A stretch of DNA of 64,000 nt, taken from Propionicicella superfundia DSM 22317 (GTDB lineage: Bacteria; Actinomycetota; Actinomycetes; Propionibacteriales; Propionibacteriaceae). Below the pieces are notes generated by a model. It was not told the DNA's origin. It did no database searches and saw only the letters and a list, made by a program, of their open reading frames with translations. Location of the stretch: positions 275,176 to 339,175 of the forward strand of contig NZ_KE384022.1 of the NCBI RefSeq assembly GCF_000423465.1, read 5' to 3'. The position numbers were made by a program, and so were the translations under genes. Shown here piece by piece: positions 1 to 10,679 of the stretch. Position 1 is the first letter of the stretch; every line of letters begins with the position of its first letter.

Positions 1-20
1 GCACAAGCCCGTCCTTTCGA

Positions 21-108
21 CAAGCTCAAGGACCGGTGGGGGCAAGCTCAAGGACCGGTGGGGACAAGCTCAAGGACCGGTGGGGGCAGGCTCAAGCATC
101 CGGCGGGG
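21..108. repeat. 22-bp intergenic tandem repeat, four copies
   Basis: Four head-to-tail units of 22 bp, each beginning CAAGCTCAAGGACCGGTGGG, at 21-42, 43-64, 65-86 and a decayed copy at 87-108. The bases just before (TCCTTTCGACAAGCTCAAGG) extend the same motif. The array lies directly downstream of the lepA stop and encodes nothing credible. It resembles the CTTGAGCTTGTCGAA-type extragenic elements I associate with several high-GC actinobacteria; that link is from memory. Confidence 0.8.
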
Positions 109-115
109 GCGGGCT

Positions 116-1951
116 CTACGAGCGGTCGCGGCCGGCATCCCCCGTGGACAATGCGGCGACGAAGGCCTCCTGGGGCACCTCGACCCGGCCGACGACCTTC
201 ATCCGCTTCTTGCCCTCTTTCTGCTTCTCCAGCAGCTTCCGCTTGCGTGTGATGTCGCCGCCGTAACACTTGGCGAGGACATCCTTGCGGAGGGCACGGA
301 CGGTCTCGCGGGCGATGACCCGCGATCCGATGGCGGCCTGGATGGGGATCTCGAACTGCTGCCGCGGGATGAGTTCCTTCAGCTTGGCGGCCATCGCCAG
401 CCCGTAGCTGTAGGCCTTGTCCTTGTGGACGATCGCGCTGAACGCGTCCACGGGGTCGCCGTGGAGCAGGATGTCGACCTTCACCAGCTCGCCGGGCTGC
501 TCCTCGAACGGTTCGTAGTCGAGGCTCGCGTACCCCTTGGTGCGGGACTTCAACTGGTCGAAGAAGTCGAACACGATCTCGGCGAGCGGCAGGATGTAGC
601 GGATCTCGACCCGGTCCTCCGAGAGATAGTCGAGACCCTGCTGGGTGCCGCGACGCGCCTGGCACAGTTCGAGGATCGTCCCGATGTACTCGGCGGGGCT
701 GAGGATCGTCGCCTTCACCACCGGTTCGTAGACCGTGGCCACCTTGCCGTCGGGAAACTCCGACGGATTGGTGACCTGGACCTCGGTGCCGTCTTCCATG
801 ATGACGCGGTAGACGACGTTCGGCGCGGTGGAGATGAGGTCGAGGCCGAACTCGCGCTCCAGCCGCTCGCGGACGATCTCCATGTGCAGCAGACCGAGGA
901 ACCCGACGCGAAAGCCGAAGCCGAGGGCCCCGGATGTCTCGGGCTCGTAGACCAGCGCGGCGTCGTTGAGCTGCAGCTTGTCCAGGGCCTCGCGAAGCTC
1001 GGGGAAGTCGGCGCCGTCGATCGGGTACAGGCCGGCGAAGACCATCGGGTTCGGGTGCCGGTAGCCGCCGAGCGGTTCGGTCGCCGGGCGCGACACCGCG
1101 GTGACGGTGTCGCCGACCCGGGACTGGCGGACATCCTTCACGCCGGTGATGAGGTAGCCGACCTCTCCTGCACCCAGGCCGCCGGACTTCAGGGGTTCGG
1201 GGGAGATGACGCCGACCTCCAGCGTCTCGTGCGTCGCCTTCGTGGACATCATCAGCACGCGTTCGCGGTGCGACAGCTCGCCGTCCACGACCCGCACGTA
1301 GGTGACGACCCCGCGGTAGGTGTCGTACACGGAGTCGAAGATGAGGGCGCGAGCCGGGCCTGCGGGATCGCCGGCCGGGGCCGGCACCTGCGCGACGATC
1401 GCGTCGAGCAGGTCGGCCACGCCCTCTCCGGTCTTGGCGGACACCTGGAACACCTCGCTGGGGTCGCACCCGACGAGGTGGGAGATCTCGGCCGCGAACT
1501 TCTCGGGCTGCGCGCTCGGCAGGTCGATCTTGTTGAGCACCGGAATGATGTGCAGGTCGGCGTCGAGTGCCAGGTACAGGTTCGCCAGTGTCTGCGCCTC
1601 GATGCCCTGCGCGGCGTCCACGAGCAGCAGCGCGCCCTCGCACGCCGCCAGCGACCGGGACACCTCGTAGGTGAAGTCCACGTGGCCGGGGGTGTCGATC
1701 ATGTTGAGGACGTAGGTCGTGCCGTCGACCCGCCACGGCATCCGGACGGCCTGGGACTTGATCGTGATGCCCCGCTCGCGTTCGATGTCCATGCGGTCGA
1801 GGTATTGCGCACGCATGGAACGCTCGTCGACGACGCCGGTCAACTGGAGCATCCGGTCAGCCAGGGTCGACTTCCCGTGGTCGATGTGCGCGATGATCGA
1901 GAAGTTCCTGATCACGGCCTGATCGGTGCGGCCCGGTTGCGGTGTTCCCAT
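116..1951 (-). CDS. lepA: Elongation factor 4 (ribosomal back-translocase LepA)
   Basis: A translation-factor GTPase of about 611 residues that acts on the ribosome. The P-loop AHIDHGKS is near residues 21-28, the switch-II motif DTPGH near 88 and the NKID base-specificity motif near 142. EF-G-like domains follow. The lysine-rich C-terminal region ([17 protein letters not shown]) is the EF4-specific tail, which separates it from EF-G and BipA. Length matches the family. ATG at 1951 is preferred; an in-frame GTG at 1960 is possible. It is divergent from rpsT, a common actinobacterial arrangement. An intergenic tandem repeat follows its stop. Confidence 0.97.
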   Translation of the reverse strand: MGTPQPGRTDQAVIRNFSIIAHIDHGKSTLADRMLQLTGVVDERSMRAQYLDRMDIERERGITIKSQAVRMPWRVDGTTYVLNMIDTPGHVDFTYEVSRSLAACEGALLLVDAAQGIEAQTLANLYLALDADLHIIPVLNKIDLPSAQPEKFAAEISHLVGCDPSEVFQVSAKTGEGVADLLDAIVAQVPAPAGDPAGPARALIFDSVYDTYRGVVTYVRVVDGELSHRERVLMMSTKATHETLEVGVISPEPLKSGGLGAGEVGYLITGVKDVRQSRVGDTVTAVSRPATEPLGGYRHPNPMVFAGLYPIDGADFPELREALDKLQLNDAALVYEPETSGALGFGFRVGFLGLLHMEIVRERLEREFGLDLISTAPNVVYRVIMEDGTEVQVTNPSEFPDGKVATVYEPVVKATILSPAEYIGTILELCQARRGTQQGLDYLSEDRVEIRYILPLAEIVFDFFDQLKSRTKGYASLDYEPFEEQPGELVKVDILLHGDPVDAFSAIVHKDKAYSYGLAMAAKLKELIPRQQFEIPIQAAIGSRVIARETVRALRKDVLAKCYGGDITRKRKLLEKQKEGKKRMKVVGRVEVPQEAFVAALSTGDAGRDRS

Positions 1952-2127
1952 TACTCCCACTTGTCGCGCTGTGCTGGACGGCCTATCTTCTCACGGCGGG
2001 CGCGACGCTCCGCATCCGGCACAACGCCGTCCGCCACGGGTTTGGCTCGGCGCCGACGCCGATGGTAACGTGGCACACCGCGTCCAGCGTGGCGCGTCAA
2101 ACCCTTGAGCTCGAACCGAAGGTAGCC

Positions 2128-2388
2128 GTGGCGAACATCAAGTCCCAGATGAAGCGGATCAAGACGAACGAGAAGGCCCGCCTGCGCAACAAGGCCGTCA
2201 AGTCCGCCCTGCGCACCGACGTGCGCAAGTTCCGCGAGGCCGCCGAGGCCGGCGACGCCGAGAAGGCGCAGGAGCTGGCTCGCGTCGCGTGCCGCCAGCT
2301 CGACAAGGCCGTCTCGAAGGGCGTCATCCACGCCAACCAGGCCGCGAACCGCAAGTCCGCGATCGCTTCGGCAGCCGCCCAGCTCTGA
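2128..2388 (+). CDS. rpsT: 30S ribosomal protein S20
   Basis: An 86-residue basic protein that binds 16S rRNA in the small subunit. The start [21 protein letters not shown] is the typical S20 N-terminus. It is read from GTG at 2128, with GAAGG a few bases upstream. An open frame runs further upstream, but that part has no S20 similarity and overlaps the lepA promoter region, so I exclude it. The gene is single, divergent from lepA, and followed by a strong terminator. Confidence 0.97.
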   Translation: MANIKSQMKRIKTNEKARLRNKAVKSALRTDVRKFREAAEAGDAEKAQELARVACRQLDKAVSKGVIHANQAANRKSAIASAAAQL

Positions 2389-2428
2389 TCGCACGCGCCG
2401 CCCTCGCGGGCGGCCGTCGAGGACTGTG

Positions 2429-2456
2429 AACGCCGCTCCGCCCGGGGCGGCGTTTT
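2429..2456 (+). terminator. Intrinsic terminator of rpsT
   Basis: An 8-bp stem AACGCCGC/GCGGCGTT with a GC-rich loop is followed by TTT, 40 bp after the rpsT stop. It could also stop transcription arriving from holA on the other strand. Confidence 0.8.
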
Positions 2457-2513
2457 GGCGTGCCCGGAGCACGACCGGTCCATCCCGGCGTCCGGCAGGG
2501 TTCGCGGCCCCTG

Positions 2514-3497
2514 TCAGGCGGACCGCTGCGCGATCACGGTGAGCACGAGCTGTTCGAGCGCATAGTCGGGGTCGCTCTCGGCCCCCTTGATCGCCGCGTC
2601 GGCGACGGCGACGGCCCGGATGGACGCGGCCACCCCTTCGGGGGTCCATGCGCGCGACTGCTTCGCGAGATCCTTGATCTTCCAGGGCGGCACGCCGATC
2701 TCTCGGGCGAGGTCGGCGTCGCGGCCGCCACCGCGGGCCCCGAAATACTTGCCCAGACTGCGCAGCCCCGCGGCGAGCGCGCTGCTGACGAGAACCGGGG
2801 CGACACCTGTGGCCAGCGCCCACCGGAGCCGTTCCAGCGCCGTGACGGTCTGCCCGGCCATCACGGCATCGGCGACGGCGAACGAGGTCACCTCGGCCCT
2901 CCCGGCGAAGTACCGCCGCACGTTGGACTCGCGGATCGTCCCGTCGTCGGCATCGCTCAGCAACTGGGCCACGGCCGAGCTCAGCGCCCGCAGGTCGGAG
3001 CCCACGGCGTCCACGACGATCGCGGCGGCCTCGTGATCGATCCGGCCGCCGGCGCGACGCGCCTCGCCGGCGACGAACTGGGGCAGTTCCCACGCCTTCA
3101 CCGGCGTGCAGTCGACCACCTCGTCGGCAGCCTTGCGGACCTTGTCGACCAGTGAGCGCCCCGCCTGGCCGCCCGTGTGGACGAGGATGAGCGCGGTCTC
3201 TCCGGGCGGGTTGCGCACCAGGCTCAGCAGCGGCTCGTGCAGATCGGCCGGCAGGGAGCCGATCCCCCAGACGACGGTCGCCGTGGTCTCGGCGAGGAGC
3301 GATCCGCCCGTCAGCTCGACGAGACGACCCGCGTCGGCGATCTCGGCGGCCTCGACGACGTTGGCGTTCAGCGCCGGCGCGGCGGCCGCGAGGTCTTTCA
3401 CCATTCCGTCGACCGCCCTCGACGCGAGGAACGACTCGGCGCCGTTGACGAAGACGACACGACCGAGAAGGGACTGTGCAGGCACGAGCCCAAGCAT
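2514..3497 (-). CDS. holA: DNA polymerase III subunit delta
   Basis: The clamp-loader delta subunit, about 327 residues, which opens the beta sliding clamp. The order fits HolA: an N-terminal P-loop-like but non-ATPase AAA domain (FVNGAESFLASRAVDGMV), a middle part with ALILVHTGGQAGRS, and a C-terminal helical domain with the family-typical MPPWKIKDLAKQ-like segment (VPPWKIKDLAKQSRAW). ATG at 3497 is chosen; two in-frame GTG codons at 3506 and 3509 are alternatives. It lies just after comEC on the same strand, an order (comEA-comEC-holA) I know from many Gram-positives. Confidence 0.93.
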   Translation of the reverse strand: MLGLVPAQSLLGRVVFVNGAESFLASRAVDGMVKDLAAAAPALNANVVEAAEIADAGRLVELTGGSLLAETTATVVWGIGSLPADLHEPLLSLVRNPPGETALILVHTGGQAGRSLVDKVRKAADEVVDCTPVKAWELPQFVAGEARRAGGRIDHEAAAIVVDAVGSDLRALSSAVAQLLSDADDGTIRESNVRRYFAGRAEVTSFAVADAVMAGQTVTALERLRWALATGVAPVLVSSALAAGLRSLGKYFGARGGGRDADLAREIGVPPWKIKDLAKQSRAWTPEGVAASIRAVAVADAAIKGAESDPDYALEQLVLTVIAQRSA

Positions 3498-3543
3498 GCC
3501 ATCCACCACCGACGCACCGCCGCCCGCGACGGGAACGGAGCCG

Positions 3544-5895
3544 TCATCCCGCCGAGGCGACGGTCAGCCGATCGACCGGACCGGACACCGCGACGGTGCC
3601 GCCCAGATCGGTGCGGAAGACCCGCATGCCGGCGTTCTCCAAGGTCGCGACGGTGGATCGCGCGGGATGCCCGTACGGGTTGTCCTCCCCCACCGAGATG
3701 AGGGCGACCCTGGCGCCGGTCGTCGCGAGGTAGGGCGCGTGCTGGCGCCGCGATCCGTGGTGCGGCACCGCCAGGACATCCACCTTCGGCACGCCTCGGG
3801 CCAGCAGCCGCGCCTGCCCGGCGGGCTCCCGGTCGCCCGCGCACAGCATGGCCAGCGTCGTGCCCGTGCCGTCGGTCTGCCGGATGAGCACCGCGAGGCT
3901 CGCGTCGTTCTCGTCGGCCGACTCCTCGTCGTCGGAGCCCGACGCCGTGAGCGCCGGCGACGGGGCATCGACGACCTGCACGGTCACCGCGCCCACGCTC
4001 AGCACGTCGCCGGTCGCGGCCGTCCGGCGTTCGACGCCGGCGTCGTCGAGGGTCGCCGCGATGGCTCGTCGCGCGGCGCCGCCGGAGCCGACCTCGTTGA
4101 CGAGGACGATTCCCGCGACCGTGCGGCTCAGGACTCCGTCGAGCCCGCCGATGTGATCGGCGTGGTCGTGGGTGAGCACGAGGACGGGCACCTCCGCGAT
4201 GCCCAGCGACCGGAGGCAGGCGTCCACGAGCGCGGGCTCCGGGCCCGTGTCGACCATCACCGCGGCCCGGGGCCCTGCCCGGATCAGGAAGGCGTCCCCC
4301 TGCCCGACGTCGCAGGCCGCGACCCGCCAGTCCCCCGGCGGCCATCCCGGGTGCACGGGCCCGACGAGGGCGACCACGGCCAGCGCGAGGAGGATCGTGA
4401 CGGCGCGGCGGCCGGTCGCCAACAGGCGCGGGAGTGCGACGGCCATCCACACGCACGCCAGGGTGAGGACGGCCAGCGAGCCGCCGCCGGCCGGCCACGA
4501 CATCTGTGCACCGGGGGCAGCGGCCAGGATCCGGGCCACGTGGACGATGCCGAGCGCGCACCAGCCGGCCGCCCAGCCGAACACGGCGGCGAGGGCGGGC
4601 ATCGGCACCGCGAGCCCGGCGGCCAGGAACCCGAGCACGGTGGCGGGCCCCACCAGCGGACCGGCCACCAGATTCGCCGGCAGCGACACCAGCGACACCT
4701 GTCCCGACAGCGCCGCGATCGCGGGCTGCGTGGCGAGCTGCGCGGCCATCGTGATCGTCAGCGCCTCGGCGGCAGGTCGCCACAGCCAGGCCGCGAGCCG
4801 GTCGGCCCACCGCCCCGACCACCACACGATGCCGCCGGTGGCGAGCACCGACAGCGCGAATCCCCAGGACCGGCTCATCCACGGATCGGTCACGACGAGC
4901 ATCGTGACCGCCACGGACAGGGGTCTCATCCCCGCCCTGCCGCGGGCGCGGCCGAGCGACGCGAGCGCGACGAGCCCCATCGCCGCCGCCCGGACGACGC
5001 TCGGCTCGCCCCGGCACAGCGCGACGAAGGCCACGATCCCAGCCGCCGACGCGCCGCGCAGCCACCAGCCGCGCAGCCCCACCCACCGCGACGCGACCCC
5101 CAGGAACGCCAGGAGGAGCGTGAGGTTCGCACCGGACACGGCCGTCAGATGCGTCAGGCCCGTCGCACGGAACGCGGCCGACAGATCGTCGTCGAGACCA
5201 CGCGTGTCCCCCACGACCAGCGCCGGGACGAGGGCGCGTGCCTCGGGAGCGAGCTCCGCCACCGACTGTCTGAGGCCGGCCCGGACTCGCTCGATGACGG
5301 CCAGCGGCGGGCTGGGGCCGGCGAGGATCTCGGGATCACCCCTCGCCCGCGCCACGGCGACGAGCTCGTCCGACCGTTGAGGCGGGGCGAGTCGGACGGT
5401 CACCCGCAGGCGCATTCCGACGACGATGGCCGACCAGCGTTCCCCTCCGCCCGACGAGAGCAGCGCCTCCTGGCCGGTCTTCCACTGCTGCCCCCGGGCC
5501 TGCAGCGTCTCCAGCCGGACCCGGGCCGACCAGGTCGTGCCCCACGCGCCGACACGCTCGGCCGGCTCGCCTGTGACGACCCCCTCGACCACGGCGACGG
5601 AGCCCGCCTCGGCGAGTCCGGTGACCGGGCTCGCGGCGAGTTGCCAGGCACGCGCGCCGCCGAGCAGGACTCCGCCGAGCACAGCGACACCGACTGCCCC
5701 CCACAGCCAGGAGCGCCGGGCCCATCCCGCGACCATCGCCGCCGCGCCCAGCACCGCGCCGGCTCCGGCCGGCCAGCCCCACCCCGTTCCCAGCCAGGCG
5801 CCCGCCCATGCGCCCAGCGCCACCGGAACCAGGCGGACGTCGCCCCCTCCGCCCTGCGGAGGCCACCGCGGCGGCTCCTGTGCCGTGCCGCGCAT
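3544..5895 (-). CDS. comEC: ComEC/Rec2 competence channel protein
   Basis: A polytopic membrane protein of about 783 residues, predicted to form the channel that carries single-stranded DNA into the cell. It has an N-terminal hydrophobic DUF4131-like part, a central multi-helix Competence domain (LTHLTAVSGANLTLLLAF) and a C-terminal metallo-beta-lactamase-like domain with CDVGQGDAFLI, LTHDHADHIGG and VPHHGSRR, so the metal ligands are present. The ATG at 5895 overlaps the comEA stop (TGATG), which implies translational coupling. Whether the organism is naturally transformable cannot be read from here. Confidence 0.95.
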   Translation of the reverse strand: MRGTAQEPPRWPPQGGGGDVRLVPVALGAWAGAWLGTGWGWPAGAGAVLGAAAMVAGWARRSWLWGAVGVAVLGGVLLGGARAWQLAASPVTGLAEAGSVAVVEGVVTGEPAERVGAWGTTWSARVRLETLQARGQQWKTGQEALLSSGGGERWSAIVVGMRLRVTVRLAPPQRSDELVAVARARGDPEILAGPSPPLAVIERVRAGLRQSVAELAPEARALVPALVVGDTRGLDDDLSAAFRATGLTHLTAVSGANLTLLLAFLGVASRWVGLRGWWLRGASAAGIVAFVALCRGEPSVVRAAAMGLVALASLGRARGRAGMRPLSVAVTMLVVTDPWMSRSWGFALSVLATGGIVWWSGRWADRLAAWLWRPAAEALTITMAAQLATQPAIAALSGQVSLVSLPANLVAGPLVGPATVLGFLAAGLAVPMPALAAVFGWAAGWCALGIVHVARILAAAPGAQMSWPAGGGSLAVLTLACVWMAVALPRLLATGRRAVTILLALAVVALVGPVHPGWPPGDWRVAACDVGQGDAFLIRAGPRAAVMVDTGPEPALVDACLRSLGIAEVPVLVLTHDHADHIGGLDGVLSRTVAGIVLVNEVGSGGAARRAIAATLDDAGVERRTAATGDVLSVGAVTVQVVDAPSPALTASGSDDEESADENDASLAVLIRQTDGTGTTLAMLCAGDREPAGQARLLARGVPKVDVLAVPHHGSRRQHAPYLATTGARVALISVGEDNPYGHPARSTVATLENAGMRVFRTDLGGTVAVSGPVDRLTVASAG

Positions 5896-6743
5896 CAGAC
5901 GCGGACGTGGGGAGCCAGTTGCGCGTAGGTCTTCTCGCCGACGCCGGTGATCTCCTGCAGCTCCTCGACCCGGGAGAACCGTCCGTGGCTCTGCCGCCAT
6001 TCGAGGATCCGCCCCGCCGTCACAGGCCCGATCCCGGGCAGGTCCTCCAGTTGCGCCTGCGTCGCCGTGTTGAGGTCCACGAGGGACTGTCCTCCGCTCA
6101 CGCTCGCGGCTGCGCCGTCGCCGGAGCCGGACTTCACCTCGCCGCGCGGCGTGCGTCTCGTGCCGATCACGATCTGCGACCCGTCGGACACGACCGCGGC
6201 CAGGTTGAGCTCGGCCGCGTCGGCCTCGGAGGTGAGCCCTCCCGCCGCCGCGATGGCGTCGGCGACGCGCGACCCGGCCGCCAGCCGGACCACCCCGGGC
6301 CGGGCAACCGCTCCCAGGACGTGGATCTGGATCTGAGCAGGCGCTTCACCGCCCGATGCCGTCGCCGATCCCGTGACCGACGCCTCCGGCGTGGTGGCGG
6401 ACGCCCCCGCCGATCCCGTGACGGTCGGGCTCACCCCCACGGCGACCGAGTACGTCCGGTGCTGCGTCAGGACGTAGCCGGTCACCACGATGCCGAGCCC
6501 GACCACCGCGAGAACGACGACGAGGTGCGCCCGCACGAAGGCCGGCGCCCGCACAGCGGCCGCGGTGAACCGCCCGCGCATGCCGCTCGGAGGCGAGTCG
6601 TCCTCCGTCGGCAGCGCAGCAGGGTCGGGCGGCGGCTCCCCCGGGACGACCCTCGAGTCGGAGGTGCCGGGAAGCAGGGTGTCCAGCCGTGCCCGGACGT
6701 ACTCGTCCAGAACCGGATCTCGTCTGTGCCCTCGCGGTGACAT
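5895..6743 (-). CDS. comEA: ComEA-type DNA-binding protein
   Basis: A membrane-anchored DNA receptor of 282 residues. Order: cytoplasmic Pro-rich N-terminus, one transmembrane helix near residues 74-95 (LVVVLAVVGLGIVVTGYVL), a Thr/Ser/Ala linker, an SLBB domain (IHVLGAVARPGVVRLAAG), and a C-terminal helix-hairpin-helix pair (VDLNTATQAQLEDLPGIG, then LQEITGVGEKTYAQLAP). This is the usual ComEA layout. It is coupled to comEC by a stop/start overlap. Confidence 0.94.
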   Translation of the reverse strand: MSPRGHRRDPVLDEYVRARLDTLLPGTSDSRVVPGEPPPDPAALPTEDDSPPSGMRGRFTAAAVRAPAFVRAHLVVVLAVVGLGIVVTGYVLTQHRTYSVAVGVSPTVTGSAGASATTPEASVTGSATASGGEAPAQIQIHVLGAVARPGVVRLAAGSRVADAIAAAGGLTSEADAAELNLAAVVSDGSQIVIGTRRTPRGEVKSGSGDGAAASVSGGQSLVDLNTATQAQLEDLPGIGPVTAGRILEWRQSHGRFSRVEELQEITGVGEKTYAQLAPHVRV

Positions 6744-6812
6744 GTCTCGGTTGTGCGACGCCGATCGACGTGCCTGTCGGCACAGCGGCGAGCCTGTGGA
6801 GGACGCGTCGTG

Positions 6813-7415
6813 TCACGGCGCACTGTGGACGATGTCGACGTCCGCGACGTCCCGCCGCCCGTACACCCAGCACATCAGTTCGCCGGGCTCGCCGATCACG
6901 AGGACCCCGGGCCCGCCGGCGGACACCCGGTGCCGGCGACCATCGGGCACGGCGATGACCAGCCCGGGCGGGAGCCGCCTCCGCAGCGTCGTCGCGGCGC
7001 GGCAGACGCGCCGCCACAGCGCCTCGGCCAGCGGCGGATCGACCAGACCCTGGACGATCGCGTTGGGCCGCGCGACGTCCTGGGTATGCATCCACAACTC
7101 ACCCAGCGAGTGCCGGTGGTCCTCCAGCCCGTCGAACGGCATACACCGGAAGCCACCGTGTTCGGCGCGCAGCCGAGCGACGAGATCGAGGTAGGACCAG
7201 CGGTCCCGCAGGAGCGACGCCCTGCGCAGGCCGAGGCCCCCGAGGCCCGGGACCATCCCGGCCCAGCTCAGCGGATCGTGGGACAACGCCCACAGGTGCA
7301 CCGCCAGATCATGCGCATCCCACCCGTCGCACAGCGTCGGAGAGGTCGGGGCCACCGAGGCAAGCACATCGCAGCACCGGGCTCGTTGCCGGTCGCGCAA
7401 CTCCGCCGTGCGCAC
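6813..7415 (-). CDS. TIGR03085-like (DinB-fold, mycothiol-related) protein
   Basis: A 200-residue protein of the maleylpyruvate isomerase N-terminal/DinB superfamily as found in actinobacteria. Supporting segments are LCDGWDAHDLAVHLW with its metal-ligand-like His, LGELWMHTQDVARP with further His/Asp, and length typical of the TIGR03085 group. Relatives are metal-binding and some use mycothiol; the substrate is unknown. The start is GTG at 7415 with no clear Shine-Dalgarno. It lies 12 bp after the stop of the upstream regulator gene, so the two probably form one transcript. Confidence 0.75.
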   Translation of the reverse strand: MRTAELRDRQRARCCDVLASVAPTSPTLCDGWDAHDLAVHLWALSHDPLSWAGMVPGLGGLGLRRASLLRDRWSYLDLVARLRAEHGGFRCMPFDGLEDHRHSLGELWMHTQDVARPNAIVQGLVDPPLAEALWRRVCRAATTLRRRLPPGLVIAVPDGRRHRVSAGGPGVLVIGEPGELMCWVYGRRDVADVDIVHSAP

Positions 7416-7427
7416 GCCGGGCGAGGG

Positions 7428-8096
7428 TCAGTCGGCGGAACCGTCGCTGACCGTGAACTGGAGCCGGGGCGGGTCGCCCAGTTCGAGCACGCAGTGCCGC
7501 CCCTCGAAATCGGGGGTCAGGCGCACGTCGCGGGCGAGCCCGGTGTGCGACGCGTACTCCATGAACGCACCGGCATGCAACGAGCACACGATCGACGGAA
7601 ACTGACGGGCGCTCTCGACGATGGGGCACCGGCCGATGACGATCTCACGATCGTCGCCGCCGATCGCCACGCAGCCGTGCTGGCCCATCCACGATCGGAT
7701 CCCCTCCGACACAGCCTCGGGATCGGCCTGGATGAGGCGGGCCCCCCAGGCCCGGCCGGCTTGGAGAGCGACCTGCTCCGGTGCGTCGCAGAGCCCGTCG
7801 ATGATGCGGGCGAGTTCGTTGGCGAGATCGATGTACGCCCGTTCGCGCGCCCCGCGGGACGGGTTCGCGCGGTACTTGATCGCCGGACGGCCCCGTCCGT
7901 TCGGTTTCGCTGACGTCGCCAGAACATAATCGGCGTCGACGAGCGCGTCGAGGTGCTCGCGCACCGTGTTCGGATGCTGCCCGAGCTCGAGTGCGAGCTC
8001 CTTCACCGTCCGAGCGCCCCCCAGCTCGCGCAGGGCGCGCAACACGGACGCCCGTGCACTCGAGAGCTCGATTCTGGGTTGCGTTGCAGTGGCCAC
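7428..8096 (-). CDS. Winged-helix regulator with Cys-containing C-terminal domain
   Basis: A 222-residue transcription factor. The N-terminal winged helix (VLRALRELGGARTVKELALELG, then HPNTVREHLDAL) is ArsR/SufR-like. The C-terminal half contains GRCPIVESARQFPSIVCSLHAG and a later GRHC, a Cys/His pattern resembling predicted metal- or Fe-S-sensing HTH proteins. The ligand is unknown. GTG at 8096 sits 6 bp after TAGACT, a good -10 hexamer, so the mRNA may be leaderless. It probably controls itself and the TIGR03085-like gene behind it. Confidence 0.7.
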   Translation of the reverse strand: MATATQPRIELSSARASVLRALRELGGARTVKELALELGQHPNTVREHLDALVDADYVLATSAKPNGRGRPAIKYRANPSRGARERAYIDLANELARIIDGLCDAPEQVALQAGRAWGARLIQADPEAVSEGIRSWMGQHGCVAIGGDDREIVIGRCPIVESARQFPSIVCSLHAGAFMEYASHTGLARDVRLTPDFEGRHCVLELGDPPRLQFTVSDGSAD

Positions 8097-8174
8097 GACG
8101 CCAGTCTAGGTAGCCGCCCGGCACCTCGACGGCGACCAGCACAATTTCTCTGGGTAATGCATATGTATGACCCG

Positions 8175-10652
8175 TCACTTCTCCGGGACGATACTCACCA
8201 GCTTCGGGAGGCGCGCGATGACCTGCCGGACGGCCCGCCCGTCGAGCGCACGGACCACGCCGGGATCCGCGAGGGCGAGGGCCACCGCGTCGTCCTCGGA
8301 CAGGGTCGTCGGAATCTCGATCTTGGCGCGCACCTTGCCTTGCACCTGGACGACCATCGTCGTCGACTCGGACACCAGCAACGCCGGATCGGCCTCGGGC
8401 CAGGTGCTGTTCGCGACCGACGGGGCATGCCCGAGCAACGCCCACATCTCCTCGGCGACGTAGGGAGCGACGACGCTCAGCATCACCGCCAGGGCCTCGA
8501 CGGCCTCGCGCACGGCGGGATCGGCCGGGCCGCAGCCGGAGTCGATCGCCTTGCGGGTGGCGTTCACCAGTTCCATGTCACGTGCGACCTCGACGTTGAA
8601 CCGGCCCGACTCCAGCGCCTCGGTGACCCCGTGGATCGTCTTGTGCGTCTGGCGGCGCAGCGCCAGATCGCCGGTCGCCGGGTCCGCACCGAACGCGCTG
8701 GTGACCTCGGTCGCGAGCCGGTAGGCACGCTGCAGGAACCGCAGGGTGGAGGCCGGCGAGACATCCGCCCAGTCGATGTCGTCCTCGGGCGGCCCGGCGA
8801 ACACGACGGTCGTGCGAACGGCGTCCACTCCGAACCGGTCGATCTGCTCCCCGAGGTCCACGCCGTTGTTCAGCGACTTGCTCATCGCCTTGCCCTGGTT
8901 GATGACCTGGCCCTGATTCAGCAACCGGGAGAACGGCTCGGTGAAGTCGACCATTCCCAGGTCGTGCAGCACCTTGGTGAAGAAACGCGAATACAGCAGA
9001 TGGAGGATCGCATGCTCCACGCCGCCCACGTACTGAGCGACGGGCATCCACCGCGCGACGTCGGCCGGGTCGAACGGGCCCTCGGTGTAGCCCGGGGAGC
9101 AGTAGCGGAAGAAGTACCACGACGAGTCGACGAAGGTGTCCATCGTGTCGGCGTCCCGTTTCGCCGGGCCGCCGCAGTGCGGGCAGGCCACATTCACCCA
9201 GTCCTCGGCTGCCGCGAGCGGGGACACGCCCTTCGGCGCCAGGGCCGCGCCGCGCAGGTCGGGGAGCTCGACGGGCAGTTGCTCGTCGGGCACCGGCACC
9301 TCGCCGCACGCCGGGCAATGGATGATCGGGATCGGGCAGCCCCAGAAGCGCTGACGGCTCAGCAGCCAGTCGCGCAGCCGGTAGGTGACCGCGGCGCGGC
9401 CGAGGCCGTCGGCCTCGAGCTGCGCGCAGATCGCGGCGATCCCTGCCGACGTGTCGGGCAGTCCGTCCAGGGGGCCGGAGTTGACGTAGGTCCCGTCGCC
9501 GGGGGTGGCCGCGCCGCTGCTGCCCGGGTCGGGCAGCCCCGTCTCGATGACCACCCGCACCGGCAGCCCGAACGTCAGCGCGAAATCGAGATCGCGCTGG
9601 TCGTGGGCGGGAACCGCCATGATCGCGCCCGTGCCGTACTCGCTGAGCACGTAGTCGGCCGCCCACACCGGCAGCCTCTCCCCGTTCACGGGGTTGGTCG
9701 CATACCGCCCGAGGAAGACGCCGGTCTTCTCGCGCTCGGTCGACTGCCGTTCGATCTCGGACGTCTGCTTCACCCGCGCCAGATACGCCTCGAACTCCTC
9801 GCGGTGCTCGTCGTCGACGAGTTCGGACGCCAGCTCCGCGTCGGGGGCGACGACGAAGAAGGTCGCTCCGAACAAGGTGTCGGGACGCGTCGTGAACACC
9901 GTCACGGGCTCGTCGCGGCCCTCGATCCGGAAGTCGACGTAGGCGCCGTCGGAACGGCCGATCCAGTTGCGCTGCATGGCCAGCACACGATCGGGCCATT
10001 TCCCTTCGAGCTGGGACATGTCGTCCAGCAGCCGCTGCGCGTAGTCGGTGATCTTGAAGTACCACTGCGTCAGCTTGCGCTTCGTGACCGTGGCGCCGCA
10101 GCGCTCACAGGCGCCTTGCACGACCTGCTCGTTGGCGAGCACCGTCTGATCGACCGGGCACCAGTTGACGTAGGACGCACGGCGGTAGGCGAGTCCCTTC
10201 TCGTAGAAGCGCAGGAACAGCCACTGGGTCCACCGGTAGTACTCCGGATCGGAGGTGTGCAGCCGCCGCGTCCAGTCCAGGCTCAGCCCGTAGCGCCGGA
10301 ACGAACGCGCCTGCGTCTCGATATTGGCGTACGTCCACTCGGCCGGGTGGGCGTTCCGGGCGATCGCCGCGTTCTCCGCGGGCAGGCCGAAGGAATCCCA
10401 GCCGATGGGGTGCATGACGTCGTACCCCTTGAGCCGCCAGTAGCGCGCGATGATGTCGCCCATGACGAAAGCCTCGGCGTGGCCCATGTGCAGGTCCCCC
10501 GACGGGTAGGGGAACATGTCGAGGACGTAGCGCCGCTCGCGACGACCGTCGTCCCGAGGGGCGAAGGTGTCGTCCTTCGCCCAGAACTCCTGCCACCGCT
10601 GCTGCGCGGCCGCAGCGTCGTAGGAGGCCCGGCCCTCTGGTTCGCTCGTCAT
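8175..10652 (-). CDS. leuS: Leucyl-tRNA synthetase
   Basis: A class I aminoacyl-tRNA synthetase of 825 residues that charges tRNA-Leu. Signatures: [10 protein letters not shown] (HIGH box), MSKSLNNGV (KMSKS box), editing domain with [15 protein letters not shown], and two Cys pairs (CERCG; CPACGE/CPHCGG) typical of the bacterial zinc-binding segments. ATG at 10652 follows GAGGAGACAG. The leader upstream contains an intrinsic terminator and a short peptide with adjacent Leu codons, which suggests leucine-dependent attenuation (separate entries). Confidence 0.97.
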   Translation of the reverse strand: MTSEPEGRASYDAAAAQQRWQEFWAKDDTFAPRDDGRRERRYVLDMFPYPSGDLHMGHAEAFVMGDIIARYWRLKGYDVMHPIGWDSFGLPAENAAIARNAHPAEWTYANIETQARSFRRYGLSLDWTRRLHTSDPEYYRWTQWLFLRFYEKGLAYRRASYVNWCPVDQTVLANEQVVQGACERCGATVTKRKLTQWYFKITDYAQRLLDDMSQLEGKWPDRVLAMQRNWIGRSDGAYVDFRIEGRDEPVTVFTTRPDTLFGATFFVVAPDAELASELVDDEHREEFEAYLARVKQTSEIERQSTEREKTGVFLGRYATNPVNGERLPVWAADYVLSEYGTGAIMAVPAHDQRDLDFALTFGLPVRVVIETGLPDPGSSGAATPGDGTYVNSGPLDGLPDTSAGIAAICAQLEADGLGRAAVTYRLRDWLLSRQRFWGCPIPIIHCPACGEVPVPDEQLPVELPDLRGAALAPKGVSPLAAAEDWVNVACPHCGGPAKRDADTMDTFVDSSWYFFRYCSPGYTEGPFDPADVARWMPVAQYVGGVEHAILHLLYSRFFTKVLHDLGMVDFTEPFSRLLNQGQVINQGKAMSKSLNNGVDLGEQIDRFGVDAVRTTVVFAGPPEDDIDWADVSPASTLRFLQRAYRLATEVTSAFGADPATGDLALRRQTHKTIHGVTEALESGRFNVEVARDMELVNATRKAIDSGCGPADPAVREAVEALAVMLSVVAPYVAEEMWALLGHAPSVANSTWPEADPALLVSESTTMVVQVQGKVRAKIEIPTTLSEDDAVALALADPGVVRALDGRAVRQVIARLPKLVSIVPEK

Positions 10653-10679
10653 CTGTCTCCTCGGTCATCAGCAGGCATG

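Noticed and set aside
3106-5928. A 940-codon open frame opposite comEC and holA
   Set aside because: Arg/Pro/Gly/His-rich antisense frame over two genes with clear family motifs; a product of GC-rich codon bias.
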